Source: Paenisporosarcina quisquiliarum_A (lineage in GTDB: Bacteria > Bacillota > Bacilli > Bacillales_A > Planococcaceae). Taken from it: a stretch of DNA of 64,000 nt. Of this stretch, positions 17,647-26,940 are shown piece after piece (position 1 is the first letter of the stretch; every line of letters starts with the position of its first letter). A program made the position numbers and the translations under genes. The notes beneath the pieces are model-generated. The model saw nothing but the letters and a program-made list of their open reading frames with translations. It did no database searches and was not told the DNA's origin. The stretch spans positions 62,001 through 126,000 of the forward strand of contig NZ_JBHZRU010000005.1 of the NCBI RefSeq assembly GCF_043641925.1. The letters are read 5' to 3'.

Positions 17647-19512
17647 ATGTTAAATCATAGTGAAACAATTGTTCATATAAAATCAGAAATGCTTGATTTG
17701 TGGAATGAAAATGGAATGAAAAATATTCCGGCTACTGGATGGTTTGATTTATTCAACCAACTATTAGAGAAATATTTTGGAATCCAAGAAAGTCATTTCA
17801 TGTTATTTGATATGGATCGATTTATCCCTTTAAACTACAATCACTCAATTATGAAAAAAATGGACTCATTAACTTGGCAACAAGTTAGTTACGCATTCTC
17901 TACTTCATGTGTAGCAAATTTAAGCAAAGAATACTCTTCTGTGGATCCTTCAATGGATTCGGCACTGTTGTTTAAAAGCAGTGAAGGCACTCCCGAAGGA
18001 TTAATGTTATTGAAGTCTACTCAACGATGGAATTCTTTTTCTAATTCGGATTATGTAGAGGAGTTTTCTACTATCTCTTCCTATTTAATCTCTAACATTA
18101 AGAAGCAAATATTTATTGCTCAAAAAGAGAAACAATATAGAGAATTATTTAACGTTACGGAAATGTTCCATTCTACCATGGACATTGACCGAATCCTAGA
18201 AGGTGTTTTATTAGCGATGAATAGTGCATTTCCATCATTTCAAACAGATTTAGTTTTATCGAATGATCAGGATCGTCAAATGAAAATTGCGGTTAAATTA
18301 TTTGATTATTTGTCTGAAAGGCCCTCAGCGATTGAAGCTTTTGTTTCTGGAGAAATCACAGTAGAAAATGCGAGTGATTTAGACTGTCGATTATTAAATG
18401 CTCCGATAAAAGGGAGACAAGGAATTTATGGGATTCTGCAAGTAAGAACACCAGAAGATTACTTATTCTCTAATCGCCAAAAAGATTTCATTCGCATGTT
18501 AGCAAATACATCAGGGAATGCTCTCGAGAATGCAAAGCTTTACCATCAATCGCATCGATTAATAGCAGATTTACAATTAATAAATGAAACTTCCCATAAA
18601 TTGAATATGAATTTGAAACTTGAAGAAATGCTAAATTTCCTTCAAAAGCAACTAACAAAATCATTTCATCCTATGCAGTCTTGTTTTGTATTTATAAATG
18701 ATGATGAAATGGATATTACGACATCTTGTCCAAAGTTTATCGCATCCAAACCTGGACAAATGTATATCTCACATATTAGTCATCATTTCAAAAAGTCGAG
18801 AGATTCGCTGTTTATAGCAGATTTCACGAAATTCGCTGATGAAAAAGTTCCGTATCTTTCTTTGATGGCTGTTCCACTTTTAGATCAACAAGAGATTTTC
18901 GGTTACTGTTTCGTACTTCATGAAGAGCCATATTTCTTTTCTTTTGATAGTTTTAAACTTATGCAATCACTTATTCATCACTGCACACTTGCCATTACAA
19001 ACTCTAAACTAAGAGATCAGCTACAAGACATGGTGGATCGTGATCATTTAACAAAATTATATGCAAGAAGTTACCTCGATCAGTATGTAGAAGAGTCTAT
19101 TGAGAAAGATCATTCAGGGGTCTTTATTTTGCTCGATATTGATAACTTTAAACAAGTGAATGATACTTACGGACACCAGGTAGGAGATAAAATTCTGGTT
19201 CAAATCGCTCAGCTTCTTGATCAAACAATCGGTGGCAAAGGGATAGGTGCTCGATGGGGTGGCGAAGAATTAGCTGTGTTTTTACCTCATTTTACAGAAG
19301 ATGAAGGGAAGAACCTTGGACTGACTTTAGTAGATTTAGTACCAAAAATGACAAACCCACCAGTAACTATTTCATCAGGTCTTGCAAGTTGGGAACATTC
19401 AGGGCAAGAAGCATTTCATGATGTTTTTCATGCTGCTGATACGGCTTTATATGAAGCAAAGAATAATGGGAAAAATCAACTCCGAATTTTTGATTCAAAC
19501 GTCTCTTTATAG
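17647..19512 (+). CDS. Cytosolic GAF-domain diguanylate cyclase
   Basis: This is a protein of about 621 residues. The first 160 residues match nothing I recognise. Two GAF-like sensor regions follow (about 165-300 and 310-445). The C-terminal GGDEF domain (about 450-615) has DHLTKLYARSYLD, LLDIDNFKQVNDTYGHQVGD, an active-site loop RWGGEEL (about 535-542) and ADTALYEAKNNGKN. The catalytic GGEEL is an accepted variant of GGDEF, so c-di-GMP synthesis is likely. No RxxD inhibitory site is found five residues upstream, so product inhibition through an I-site is not expected. No transmembrane segment is seen. I preferred ATG 17647 (TAGGTGA upstream) over ATG 17608, which lacks a ribosome-binding site. 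Confidence 0.85.
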   Translation: MLNHSETIVHIKSEMLDLWNENGMKNIPATGWFDLFNQLLEKYFGIQESHFMLFDMDRFIPLNYNHSIMKKMDSLTWQQVSYAFSTSCVANLSKEYSSVDPSMDSALLFKSSEGTPEGLMLLKSTQRWNSFSNSDYVEEFSTISSYLISNIKKQIFIAQKEKQYRELFNVTEMFHSTMDIDRILEGVLLAMNSAFPSFQTDLVLSNDQDRQMKIAVKLFDYLSERPSAIEAFVSGEITVENASDLDCRLLNAPIKGRQGIYGILQVRTPEDYLFSNRQKDFIRMLANTSGNALENAKLYHQSHRLIADLQLINETSHKLNMNLKLEEMLNFLQKQLTKSFHPMQSCFVFINDDEMDITTSCPKFIASKPGQMYISHISHHFKKSRDSLFIADFTKFADEKVPYLSLMAVPLLDQQEIFGYCFVLHEEPYFFSFDSFKLMQSLIHHCTLAITNSKLRDQLQDMVDRDHLTKLYARSYLDQYVEESIEKDHSGVFILLDIDNFKQVNDTYGHQVGDKILVQIAQLLDQTIGGKGIGARWGGEELAVFLPHFTEDEGKNLGLTLVDLVPKMTNPPVTISSGLASWEHSGQEAFHDVFHAADTALYEAKNNGKNQLRIFDSNVSL

Positions 19513-19526
19513 AGACGTTTTTTTTT
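19498..19526 (+). terminator. Terminator overlapping the diguanylate cyclase stop
   Basis: AACGTCTCT/AGAGACGTT (9 bp, 4-nt loop) is followed by seven or more T residues. The left arm encodes the last codons. Confidence 0.85.
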
Positions 19527-19649
19527 ATAGATTTAACCAATTCAATTTAAAAATTCATGAAAATCAACCATACAAGTAGTTCTATATTTGTATAAATTAA
19601 TTGACCTTTGCAAAAAGAAACGATTCAAGTAAAATGGAATAGGATGGAA

Positions 19650-19663
19650 TGAAAGCGTTTACA
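19650..19663 (+). promoter_or_regulatory. Perfect cre site upstream of the sulfur lyase gene
   Basis: TGAAAGCGTTTACA matches TGWAARCGYTWNCW at all 14 positions. It ends 20 nt before the start codon, so CcpA bound here would block transcription or elongation (a roadblock). A TTGACC at 19601 may be part of the promoter. Confidence 0.7.
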
Positions 19664-19682
19664 TCAAGAAGGGGTGCTTTAT

Positions 19683-20900
19683 ATGCATAACAAAGAAGTT
19701 AAAAAGGAAACTTCCCTTATCCACAAAGGCTATGTTTCTAAAAACCATCATGATAGTTTGACAATTCCTCTCTACCAAACATCCACTTTTGCATTTTCTA
19801 GTGCAGAGGAAGGTGAGCGTCGTTTTGCAGGTGAAGAAAGTGGAAATATTTATTCCCGTTTAGGCAATCCTACCGTGAGCTTGTTAGAAGAACGGATGAT
19901 GGAACTTGAAAGTGGGAAAGGAGCACTTGCCTTTGGGTCGGGGATGGCCGCAGTAAGTGCTGTATTGTTACATGTTATTAAATCTGGTGATCATATTTTG
20001 TGTTCGCGAGGAATTTATGGATGTACCTTTGGACTGCTCGAAATGTTTGAAGAAAAATTCAATATTTCACATAGTTTTCACGCGATGGAAACGGAAGAAG
20101 AAATAGAAGCAGCCCTTCGACCAAATACAGCTTGCTTGTATATTGAAACACCGATTAATCCAACAATGGAGATAGTTGATTTATCTCTAGTTATAAAAGT
20201 TGCTAAAAAGCATGGTATTAAGGTCATTGTAGATAATACATTCTCCTCACCATTTTTACAAAACCCATTAGAAATGGGAGCTGATTATGTCCTTCACAGT
20301 GCAACGAAATATATAAATGGTCATGGAGATGTAATCGCTGGTTTGCTCGTGGGAAATGATGCAGACGACATGATGAAATTACGAATGACTGTTCAAAAGG
20401 ATGTTGGAGGAATCATTTCTCCATTCGATGCTTGGCTATTAATTAGAGGCCTTAAAACGTTGCATGTTCGAATGGATCGACATACTCAAAATGCAGGAAC
20501 ACTATTGTCTTATTTAAAAAATGAGCCATTTGTTGAAAATATTTATTATCCTTTTGATGAATCACATCCACAATATCACATTGCAAAAAAACAAATGAAA
20601 GCTGGAGGGGGATTAATTTCCTTTACCATTCGAGGTGGAAAAGAAGCAGCACAGCTCTTTTTGAATTCACTATCTCTTATAAAAATAGCGGTCAGTTTGG
20701 GAGATGCGGAAACGCTTATTCAACATCCCGCGACCATGACTCATTCAGTGATTCCAGAAATGGAACGAGAAAAAATGGGCATTACCCATTCGTTACTTCG
20801 AGTTTCGGTTGGATTAGAACATCCAGAAGATTTGATTAACGATTTAAAGCAGGCTTTTATAAAAGTCAAAGAGCAAATGCCAACAACGAATGTAAACTAA
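19683..20900 (+). CDS. Cys/Met metabolism PLP-dependent enzyme, methionine gamma-lyase-like
   Basis: This 405-residue fold-type I PLP enzyme has SRLGNPTVSLLEERMMELE, ALAFGSGMAAVSA, VDNTFSSPFLQNP and the PLP lysine in LHSATKYINGHGDV. The family includes methionine gamma-lyase, cystathionine gamma-lyase/synthase and homocysteine-forming enzymes. Residues such as IYGCTFGLL and SLGDAETLIQHPA resemble methionine gamma-lyase more than MetB or MetC, but specificity cannot be settled from sequence alone. The ATG 19683 is preceded by GAAGGGG. A perfect cre upstream suggests catabolite repression, which would fit a degradative lyase. Confidence 0.8.
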   Translation: MHNKEVKKETSLIHKGYVSKNHHDSLTIPLYQTSTFAFSSAEEGERRFAGEESGNIYSRLGNPTVSLLEERMMELESGKGALAFGSGMAAVSAVLLHVIKSGDHILCSRGIYGCTFGLLEMFEEKFNISHSFHAMETEEEIEAALRPNTACLYIETPINPTMEIVDLSLVIKVAKKHGIKVIVDNTFSSPFLQNPLEMGADYVLHSATKYINGHGDVIAGLLVGNDADDMMKLRMTVQKDVGGIISPFDAWLLIRGLKTLHVRMDRHTQNAGTLLSYLKNEPFVENIYYPFDESHPQYHIAKKQMKAGGGLISFTIRGGKEAAQLFLNSLSLIKIAVSLGDAETLIQHPATMTHSVIPEMEREKMGITHSLLRVSVGLEHPEDLINDLKQAFIKVKEQMPTTNVN

Positions 20901-20937
20901 AAAAGAAAGAGGTGAATTTTTCCACCTCTTTCTTTTA
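20901..20937. terminator. Bidirectional terminator between the sulfur lyase and ytsP
   Basis: AAAAGAAAGAGGTG pairs with CACCTCTTTCTTTT (14 bp), with A and T runs on both sides between convergent genes. Confidence 0.85.
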
Positions 20938-20940
20938 CTT

Positions 20941-21420
20941 TTATATATGTTTCATTAATATTTGGACAAAACCTTCCAATCCTGCTTGATCTTCACTTGA
21001 GAATCGATTTTTTTCAGGACTATCGATATCAAGTACACCAATAACTTCGCCATTTTTTATTAGCGGAATCACGATTTCAGACTGAGATGCTGCGTCACAT
21101 GCTATATGCCCTGGGAAGGCATGTACGTCAGCTACGACCATCGTTTCTTGTTTAGCAACAGTTGTACCACAGACTCCACGACCTACAGGAATTCGAACAC
21201 ATGCAGGTAGTCCTTGGAATGGACCTAAAACAAGTTCACCGTTCTCCATTAAGTAAAATCCGACCCAATTAATGCGGTCTAAAAATTGATTTAATAATGC
21301 GGATGCATTACTTAAGTTAGCAATTTGATTTTTTTCGCCTTCTAATAAGGCATTGAGTTGTTTACCTAACATGGAGTATTGCTCCACGCTATTTCCTGCA
21401 TAATCTGTTTTTGTAAACAT
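20941..21420 (-). CDS. ytsP: Free methionine-(R)-sulfoxide reductase (GAF type)
   Basis: This 159-residue single GAF domain carries the three cysteines of the fRMsr family: one in LPACVRIPVG, one in GRGVCGTTV and one in HIACDAAS. WVGFYL and GVLDIDSP are also characteristic. The enzyme reduces free Met-R-SO in the cytosol using thioredoxin. The neighbouring gene downstream of the same strand order is hisJ, 20 nt upstream of this start, so the two form a minus-strand operon with hisJ first. Confidence 0.88.
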   Translation of the reverse strand: MFTKTDYAGNSVEQYSMLGKQLNALLEGEKNQIANLSNASALLNQFLDRINWVGFYLMENGELVLGPFQGLPACVRIPVGRGVCGTTVAKQETMVVADVHAFPGHIACDAASQSEIVIPLIKNGEVIGVLDIDSPEKNRFSSEDQAGLEGFVQILMKHI

Positions 21421-21440
21421 AGGTGCACCTCTTTTAAATG

Positions 21441-22241
21441 TTATTTTAATGTAGTATAAACGTCTTCGTAATATTGGTGCAAGTCATCAGCACAATGAGC
21501 ATCTGAACCAAAAACAAGTGGAATACCTTGCTCTTTTGCATATTGAATATAAGGTGCAGGTGGATATGTTTCTAAACAATATTGTTTAGCGAGACCTGCG
21601 CTATTCACATCGATTTCATAATGATGAATTTTTATATCTTGTAGTGTACGAATGATTAAATCGTGATCATCCATTTTTTCTTGAAGGCCATGTTGAAATT
21701 TATGAATTAAAGTTGGGTGGCCAATTCGGGTTGGTTTATATAAACCTAGGTCAGTCACAATAGATTGTCTGACGGTATTGTAATAGTTTTCGTAAACGGT
21801 TTTTAATGAACCAACCTTACGAACATAATTATTGAAATGTTCAACCGAGTAATCAATACATTCATATTTCTTTTGATGTAAAAGAAAATGCACAGATAAA
21901 ATGGAGTCATTCAAGTGGGGTCCAACTTTATTTAAGAAATTTTTTGTTTCCACTTCAAATCCTTGTATGTAATCGACTTCTAGACCTATATTAATTTGAA
22001 TTTCAGAAGAATATTTCATTTTCAGCTTTTGTAATTCAGTAATGTAAGGATCTAAAAACTCCATTTTCATAAAGCTGTCTTGTTCAGGAACCGTGTCGAT
22101 AAACCCTTTTGGTGCTGGAGCATGTTCAGTGAAAGTAATATGAGTGAAACGATTACTAATTGCTTTCTCAATATATTTTTCAAAGGAATCTGAAGAGCCG
22201 TGAGGACAAAAAGGGCTGTGTATATGACCGTCAATTTTCAA
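21441..22241 (-). CDS. hisJ: Histidinol-phosphatase, PHP type (HisJ family)
   Basis: This protein of about 266 residues has the PHP metal motifs DGHIHSPFCPHG, ITFTEHAP, GLEVDYI, ILSVHFLLH and VFGSDAH. It should dephosphorylate L-histidinol phosphate in histidine biosynthesis. I chose TTG 22241 because GGAGGTG lies 8 nt upstream and the product then starts LKIDGHIH, matching homologues; an ATG 17 codons earlier adds an unrelated, basic N-terminus. As in B. subtilis, the gene lies outside the his operon near ezrA. ytsP follows 20 nt downstream. Confidence 0.88.
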   Translation of the reverse strand: MKIDGHIHSPFCPHGSSDSFEKYIEKAISNRFTHITFTEHAPAPKGFIDTVPEQDSFMKMEFLDPYITELQKLKMKYSSEIQINIGLEVDYIQGFEVETKNFLNKVGPHLNDSILSVHFLLHQKKYECIDYSVEHFNNYVRKVGSLKTVYENYYNTVRQSIVTDLGLYKPTRIGHPTLIHKFQHGLQEKMDDHDLIIRTLQDIKIHHYEIDVNSAGLAKQYCLETYPPAPYIQYAKEQGIPLVFGSDAHCADDLHQYYEDVYTTLK

Positions 22242-22387
22242 AAAAGGACACCTCCAAGTAAAAAGAACCGAATTTTTTATATATTTCAGCAAAATTCTTG
22301 TAATTTCGTCAGCAAATTTGCTTTATTCATGGTAAGATTACATGTATAAAATGGCATAGACCGTGATTTTGGAACAGGGGGCTTACG

Positions 22388-24088
22388 ATGGATTATATCA
22401 TTATTGCAATCATCGTACTAATAGCACTGATTATCGTTGGATTTTCTTTTCGACGAAAACATAATGCTGAAATAGAGCGTTTGGAGCATGAAAAACATCA
22501 AATTCAAAATAAACCAATCTTAGAAGAAATGACGAAAGTAAAGCAATTGAACATGAATGGTCAAACAGAAGAAATGTTTGAGAGTTGGAGAAATAGTTGG
22601 ACTGAAGTTATGGACATACATATGCCTAAAATTGACGCCTTATTGTTCGATGCTGAAGAATCAATCGATAAGTTTAGATTTAAACGTGCATCTGCTATTG
22701 AAAAAGAAATTAGTCAACGGATAAAAGAATGTGATCAACAGATGTCACAAATTTTAATCGAACTGGAATCTTTAATTGGTAGTGAAGAAAAAAATCGTAT
22801 CGAAATTGACCAATTAAAAGAACAATATAGATCGGCTCGGAAAACATTATTAGCGCATCAGCATTCTTTTGGTGCAGCAGCTGGCCCATTAGAAAAGAAA
22901 TTAGAAGAGTTTGTGCCATTATTTGATGAATATGATCAACTAACCGGTTCAGGGAATTATCTGCAAGCACGTGAAATTGTGATAGCTCTTTGTCAAGAAG
23001 GTGAAAGAGTGTTCAGTATTTTGCACGACATTCCTTCCTTATTAACTGAAATTCAAAATAAGATTCCTTCTAATATCCATGACCTTCGAAGTGGTCAACG
23101 TGAGATGGAAGAGCAATCATATTATTTAGAGCATCTTGAGATGACAGAGCAATTGAATAAATTAGAAGAAGAATTATTATCCCTAAAAGAATCAATTATT
23201 CAACTAGAACTTACTCATGTGATACCACGAGTGCATGAAATTAAGGATGAAATTGAAACATTTTACGATTTACTTGAAAAAGAAGTAATGGCGAAACGTT
23301 TTGTCGACCAAAATCGTCAATCAACCGAACTTCGTTTAGCAGAAGTGACAACTATCACAAGACAAACAAATGATGAAGCCGCTTATGTTCAACAAAGTTA
23401 CCGTATTCCTGAAAAAGAAGCAGAGATTCCACAAGTTTGTTTAAAACAAATTGAATCTTTACAAAAACGATATGATTTACTTTCTCAAAGAGCGAGCGAA
23501 GATCAACTAGCATATTCCATTTTACAAGACGAATTAACACAAATCGCTATCAATTTAGAAAATCTGTATGATGAGCAAGATGAGTTTGCGAACAGTTTGA
23601 AAAATCTTCGAATTGATGAAAATCGTGCTCGTACCAAGCTTGATGAATTAAAGCGCTTATTGCATGAAACTGACCGAATGTTACATAAAGCAAATATGCC
23701 TGGAATTCCTGAAGAGATGGATGTACGTTTGGAAGAAGCTGAGGAACATATTTACCTTGTTATGCAAAGCTTGCAGGAAGTACCATTGAACATGAAATTA
23801 GTGGATTCCTACTTAACAAAAGCTGATAAATGTATACATGAAGTTCATGAGAAATCCAAAGAAATGCTAGAAAATGTACTATTAATTGAACGTATTATTC
23901 AGTATGGAAATCGATATAGAGCGAGCCATCCTCAAATGAATCAACGTTTACTTGAGGCTGAAGCAGCATTTAGACAACTACGATACACGAAAGCGCTTGA
24001 GGAAGCCGCTACAGCAGTGGAAGAAGTGGAACCTGGTGCAATGAAACGAATCGAAGTACTTGTCAAAGAAGATGCTTGGCGTTCATAA
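22388..24088 (+). CDS. ezrA: Septation ring formation regulator EzrA
   Basis: This 566-residue protein has one N-terminal transmembrane helix (about 3-20, IIIAIIVLIALIIVGF) with the rest cytoplasmic and almost entirely coiled coil, arranged as spectrin-like repeats. KFRFKRASAIEKEI and GNYLQAREIVIALCQEGE match the EzrA repeat pattern. EzrA interacts with FtsZ and limits aberrant Z-ring assembly. The length matches the family (about 560-570). A terminator follows, then nifS and thiI, the Bacillus order. Confidence 0.93.
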   Translation: MDYIIIAIIVLIALIIVGFSFRRKHNAEIERLEHEKHQIQNKPILEEMTKVKQLNMNGQTEEMFESWRNSWTEVMDIHMPKIDALLFDAEESIDKFRFKRASAIEKEISQRIKECDQQMSQILIELESLIGSEEKNRIEIDQLKEQYRSARKTLLAHQHSFGAAAGPLEKKLEEFVPLFDEYDQLTGSGNYLQAREIVIALCQEGERVFSILHDIPSLLTEIQNKIPSNIHDLRSGQREMEEQSYYLEHLEMTEQLNKLEEELLSLKESIIQLELTHVIPRVHEIKDEIETFYDLLEKEVMAKRFVDQNRQSTELRLAEVTTITRQTNDEAAYVQQSYRIPEKEAEIPQVCLKQIESLQKRYDLLSQRASEDQLAYSILQDELTQIAINLENLYDEQDEFANSLKNLRIDENRARTKLDELKRLLHETDRMLHKANMPGIPEEMDVRLEEAEEHIYLVMQSLQEVPLNMKLVDSYLTKADKCIHEVHEKSKEMLENVLLIERIIQYGNRYRASHPQMNQRLLEAEAAFRQLRYTKALEEAATAVEEVEPGAMKRIEVLVKEDAWRS

Positions 24089-24101
24089 TAGGAGCATCAT
24101 T

Positions 24102-24136
24102 AACCACCACACAAGATTCTTGTGGGTGGTTTTCTT
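24102..24136 (+). terminator. Terminator after ezrA
   Basis: AACCACCACACAAG pairs with CTTGTGGGTGGTT (one bulge), followed by TTTCTTTT. It separates ezrA from nifS. Confidence 0.8.
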
Positions 24137-24155
24137 TTCGAAAGGAAGAGTGCAG

Positions 24156-25289
24156 TTGAATTATATGGATCATAGCGCCACTACCAAGCCACGCAAAGAA
24201 GTGCTTGATACTTTTATAAAGGTGAACGAGAACTATTATGGGAACCCAGCTTCTATTCATGAAATGGGTGTAGAAGCGAATGCTTTATTGGAAAGAGCGC
24301 GTTCACAAATCGCAACGATGTTAGGCACGGAAAATCATAAAGTTATTTTCACTTCTGGAGGTACTGAATCTAATCACTTTTCCATAACAGGAATAGCAAA
24401 AGGATTAAAAAGTCGAGGTTCACATATTATTACTTCGAAAATTGAACATCCATCTGTCCTAGAATCAGTTAAGCAATTAGAAAATGAAGGCTTTGAAATC
24501 GACTACTTAGAAGTGAATAAAGATGGAATTGTATCAATAGAAGATTTACGTAAGAAACTAAGAAAAGATACTGTACTTGTAAGTGTTATGCATATCAACA
24601 ACGAAATTGGCTCAATTCAACCAATCGCAGAATTAGCTGAGCATGTGAAGAAAAACAGTCGGGCGATTTTTCATGTAGATGCAATTCAAAGCTTTGGTAA
24701 ATATTCTGTAGATTTTAACTCTTTGGGAGTTGATGTTTTATCTCTTTCAGGACACAAAATAAATGGACTTAAAGGTACGGGGATTGTTGCTTGGAGACCT
24801 GAGTTAACCTTTTTTCCTGTATTAGTTGGTGGTGGACAAGAGTATGGCTTACGAAGTGGAACAGTTGCTGTTCCTCAAGCAGTTTCATTAGCCAAAGCCA
24901 TGAGACTGACATCCGAGAACCTTGGACATGCTCATTCGCAATATGGAAAATGGTCCACTGAACTTAGAGAGTTTTTAAGTGAATTCCCATCCATTAAAAT
25001 TATTTCTCCTTCTGATGGCGCTGTTCATATTTTGTCCTTCAGTGTGAAAAATATAAAAGGTGAAGTATTAATAAATGCACTTCAAACTAGAGGGATCATT
25101 GTTTCAACATCCAGTGCATGCTCTTCTCGACAAGTAAAAACTAGTCATGTGATTGAAGCATTAAAAATTGCAGATGACTATAAAAAAGGTGTACTTCGAA
25201 TCAGTTTTGGTTATGGCATGGAGGATCAACAAATTCAAGATTTTAAATATCATTTTAAAGAAATAATGAAGCAGTTAAAAGGAGAATAA
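24156..25289 (+). CDS. Cysteine desulfurase (NifS/IscS family) for tRNA thiolation
   Basis: This 377-residue fold-type I PLP enzyme has MDHSATTKP, FTSGGTESNH, VDAIQSFGK, the PLP lysine in LSLSGHKINGLKGTG, and the catalytic cysteine loop STSSACSSR. It removes sulfur from cysteine as a persulfide. The start TTG 24156 has AAAGGAAG about 9 nt upstream and gives the family length; longer versions would run into the ezrA terminator. thiI begins 6 nt after the stop, so the pair probably supplies sulfur for 4-thiouridine and thiamine, as for B. subtilis NifZ-ThiI. Confidence 0.9.
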   Translation: MNYMDHSATTKPRKEVLDTFIKVNENYYGNPASIHEMGVEANALLERARSQIATMLGTENHKVIFTSGGTESNHFSITGIAKGLKSRGSHIITSKIEHPSVLESVKQLENEGFEIDYLEVNKDGIVSIEDLRKKLRKDTVLVSVMHINNEIGSIQPIAELAEHVKKNSRAIFHVDAIQSFGKYSVDFNSLGVDVLSLSGHKINGLKGTGIVAWRPELTFFPVLVGGGQEYGLRSGTVAVPQAVSLAKAMRLTSENLGHAHSQYGKWSTELREFLSEFPSIKIISPSDGAVHILSFSVKNIKGEVLINALQTRGIIVSTSSACSSRQVKTSHVIEALKIADDYKKGVLRISFGYGMEDQQIQDFKYHFKEIMKQLKGE

Positions 25290-25295
25290 TACACA

Positions 25296-26498
25296 ATGAA
25301 TTGGAAAGAAATATTAATACGTTATGGTGAACTATCAACAAAAGGTCGCAATAGAAATTCATTTACTGGGAGACTTCGAGATAATATCCGCTATGCGTTT
25401 GCAGATTTACCTAAAATGGAAATTATTACTGAACGTGATCGTATGTTTATTCGACCTAATGAGGATGAAACGATGAAGGAAGTTTTGAGTCGCTTGCCAC
25501 ATATATTTGGGATCCAATCGTTTAGTCCTGTTGCATCTTGTAGTTTGGACTTAGAAGATATTAAAGATACAGCTGTGCGTGTTGTTCAAGCAATTGAGCG
25601 TGAAGGCAAGACATTTAAGGTAACGGTTAAACGTTCCTATAAACCATTCCCTTTAGAAACCAATGAATTACAGCTTTTGGTGGGATCACATGTATTGCGC
25701 AATTTCCCTGAAATTAAAGTTCAAATGAAGAAACCAGATATCGAACTTCGTGTAGAAATTAGACGTGAAGGTGCATATATGACAGCCGAGGTCATCCAAG
25801 GAGCTGGCGGATTACCGATTGGTTCTAATGGTAAATCGATTTTGATGTTATCCGGTGGAATCGATAGTCCAGTTGCTGGTTATCAAATGTTAAAACGTGG
25901 TGTTAGACTTGATGCAATCCACTTCCATAGTCCTCCTTATACAAGTGATCGTTCAAAAGAGAAGGTCATGGATTTAGCTGAAAAATTAAGTCGTTTTGGT
26001 GCATCTGTAAAGTTACATATCATTCCTTTTACAGAAATCCAAGAAGAAATTCAAAAACAAATTCCTGAAAATGTGTCAATGACCACTACACGAAGAATGA
26101 TGCTTAAGATTGCAGACCGAGTGAGAGAAGAAACGGGTGCGTTGGCTATTATTACAGGAGAAAGTTTAGGTCAAGTGGCTAGTCAAACGTTAGAAAGTTT
26201 AACGGCCATTAACGCCGTAACTAATACACCAATATTAAGACCTTTAATAGCATTTGATAAACAAGATATCATCACAATTGCTCAAGAAATCGATACTTAT
26301 GAAGTGTCTATTCGTCCATACGAAGATTGCTGTACCATCTTTACACCCGCCAGTCCAAAAACAAAACCAAAATTAGAAAAAGTTGAGTTTTATGAGAGCT
26401 TTAAATCTTTTGATGAAATGCTTGAAAAAGCTGTTACCAATCGTGAAATATGTGTTTATCCGATTAAAAAGACCGACAAGTTTTCCGATTTACTGTAA
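25296..26498 (+). CDS. thiI: tRNA 4-thiouridine sulfurtransferase ThiI
   Basis: This 400-residue protein has an N-terminal ferredoxin-like and THUMP domain (about 1-165, with IRYGELSTKGRNR) and a PP-loop ATPase (about 170-400; MLSGGIDSPVAGYQMLKRG, GESLGQVASQT). The rhodanese domain of the E. coli protein is absent, as in other Bacillales. It adenylates U8 of tRNA and inserts sulfur delivered by the upstream cysteine desulfurase. The start lies 6 nt after that gene. Confidence 0.95.
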   Translation: MNWKEILIRYGELSTKGRNRNSFTGRLRDNIRYAFADLPKMEIITERDRMFIRPNEDETMKEVLSRLPHIFGIQSFSPVASCSLDLEDIKDTAVRVVQAIEREGKTFKVTVKRSYKPFPLETNELQLLVGSHVLRNFPEIKVQMKKPDIELRVEIRREGAYMTAEVIQGAGGLPIGSNGKSILMLSGGIDSPVAGYQMLKRGVRLDAIHFHSPPYTSDRSKEKVMDLAEKLSRFGASVKLHIIPFTEIQEEIQKQIPENVSMTTTRRMMLKIADRVREETGALAIITGESLGQVASQTLESLTAINAVTNTPILRPLIAFDKQDIITIAQEIDTYEVSIRPYEDCCTIFTPASPKTKPKLEKVEFYESFKSFDEMLEKAVTNREICVYPIKKTDKFSDLL

Positions 26499-26525
26499 TT
26501 CCATGAATTACTATTTTCCATGTGT

Positions 26526-26554
26526 GCATGAAAATGAGCGAATCGCACATTCTA
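26526..26554 (+). promoter_or_regulatory. Sigma-G (forespore) promoter of the SASP gene
   Basis: GCATG (26526-26530), a 17-nt spacer and CATTCTA (26548-26554) match the sigma-G consensus gHATR-N17/18-CATXHTA at every defined position. It lies directly upstream of the SASP ribosome-binding site. Confidence 0.7.
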
Positions 26555-26576
26555 TCTTCACAAGGAGGTGACACAC

Positions 26577-26777
26577 ATGGCAAATCAAAGTTCAAATCAA
26601 TTAGTAGTTCCGGGTGTGAAACAAGCTTTAGATCAAATGAAATATGAAATTGCTCAAGAGTTTGGCGTACAGCTTGGACCAGATGCTACAGCGCGTGCTA
26701 ACGGATCCGTTGGCGGAGAAATTACTAAGCGTTTAGTGCAAATGGCAGAGCAATCATTAAACGGCTACTCAAAATAA
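26577..26777 (+). CDS. Alpha/beta-type small acid-soluble spore protein
   Basis: This 66-residue protein has both SASP signatures: KYEIAQEFGVQLGPDATARANGS (split as KYEIAQEFG and TARANGSVGGEITKRLV). The KYEIA segment holds the Glu-Ile bond cut by the germination protease GPR. Such proteins coat and protect spore DNA. The start ATG 26577 has AAGGAGGTG upstream. It marks the organism as a spore former. A sigma-G-type promoter precedes it and a strong terminator follows, so it is monocistronic. The exact Ssp letter cannot be assigned. Confidence 0.93.
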   Translation: MANQSSNQLVVPGVKQALDQMKYEIAQEFGVQLGPDATARANGSVGGEITKRLVQMAEQSLNGYSK

Positions 26778-26787
26778 TGGTATTAAG

Positions 26788-26818
26788 GGCCGGTAGCTTC
26801 TGCTACCGGTCTTTTTCT
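26788..26818 (+). terminator. Terminator after the SASP gene
   Basis: GGCCGGTAGC-TTCT-GCTACCGGTC is followed by TTTTTCTTT. Confidence 0.9.
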
Positions 26819-26940
26819 TTAGAATACGTAGATAAACATTATTTTAGCCAAAAATGTTTTTATAATGAGAAGCTAATATTTCCAGTTCCGCAACCCACAT
26901 TTCGTAGAAATGTTTTATGAGAATAATTTATTAAATTTAC

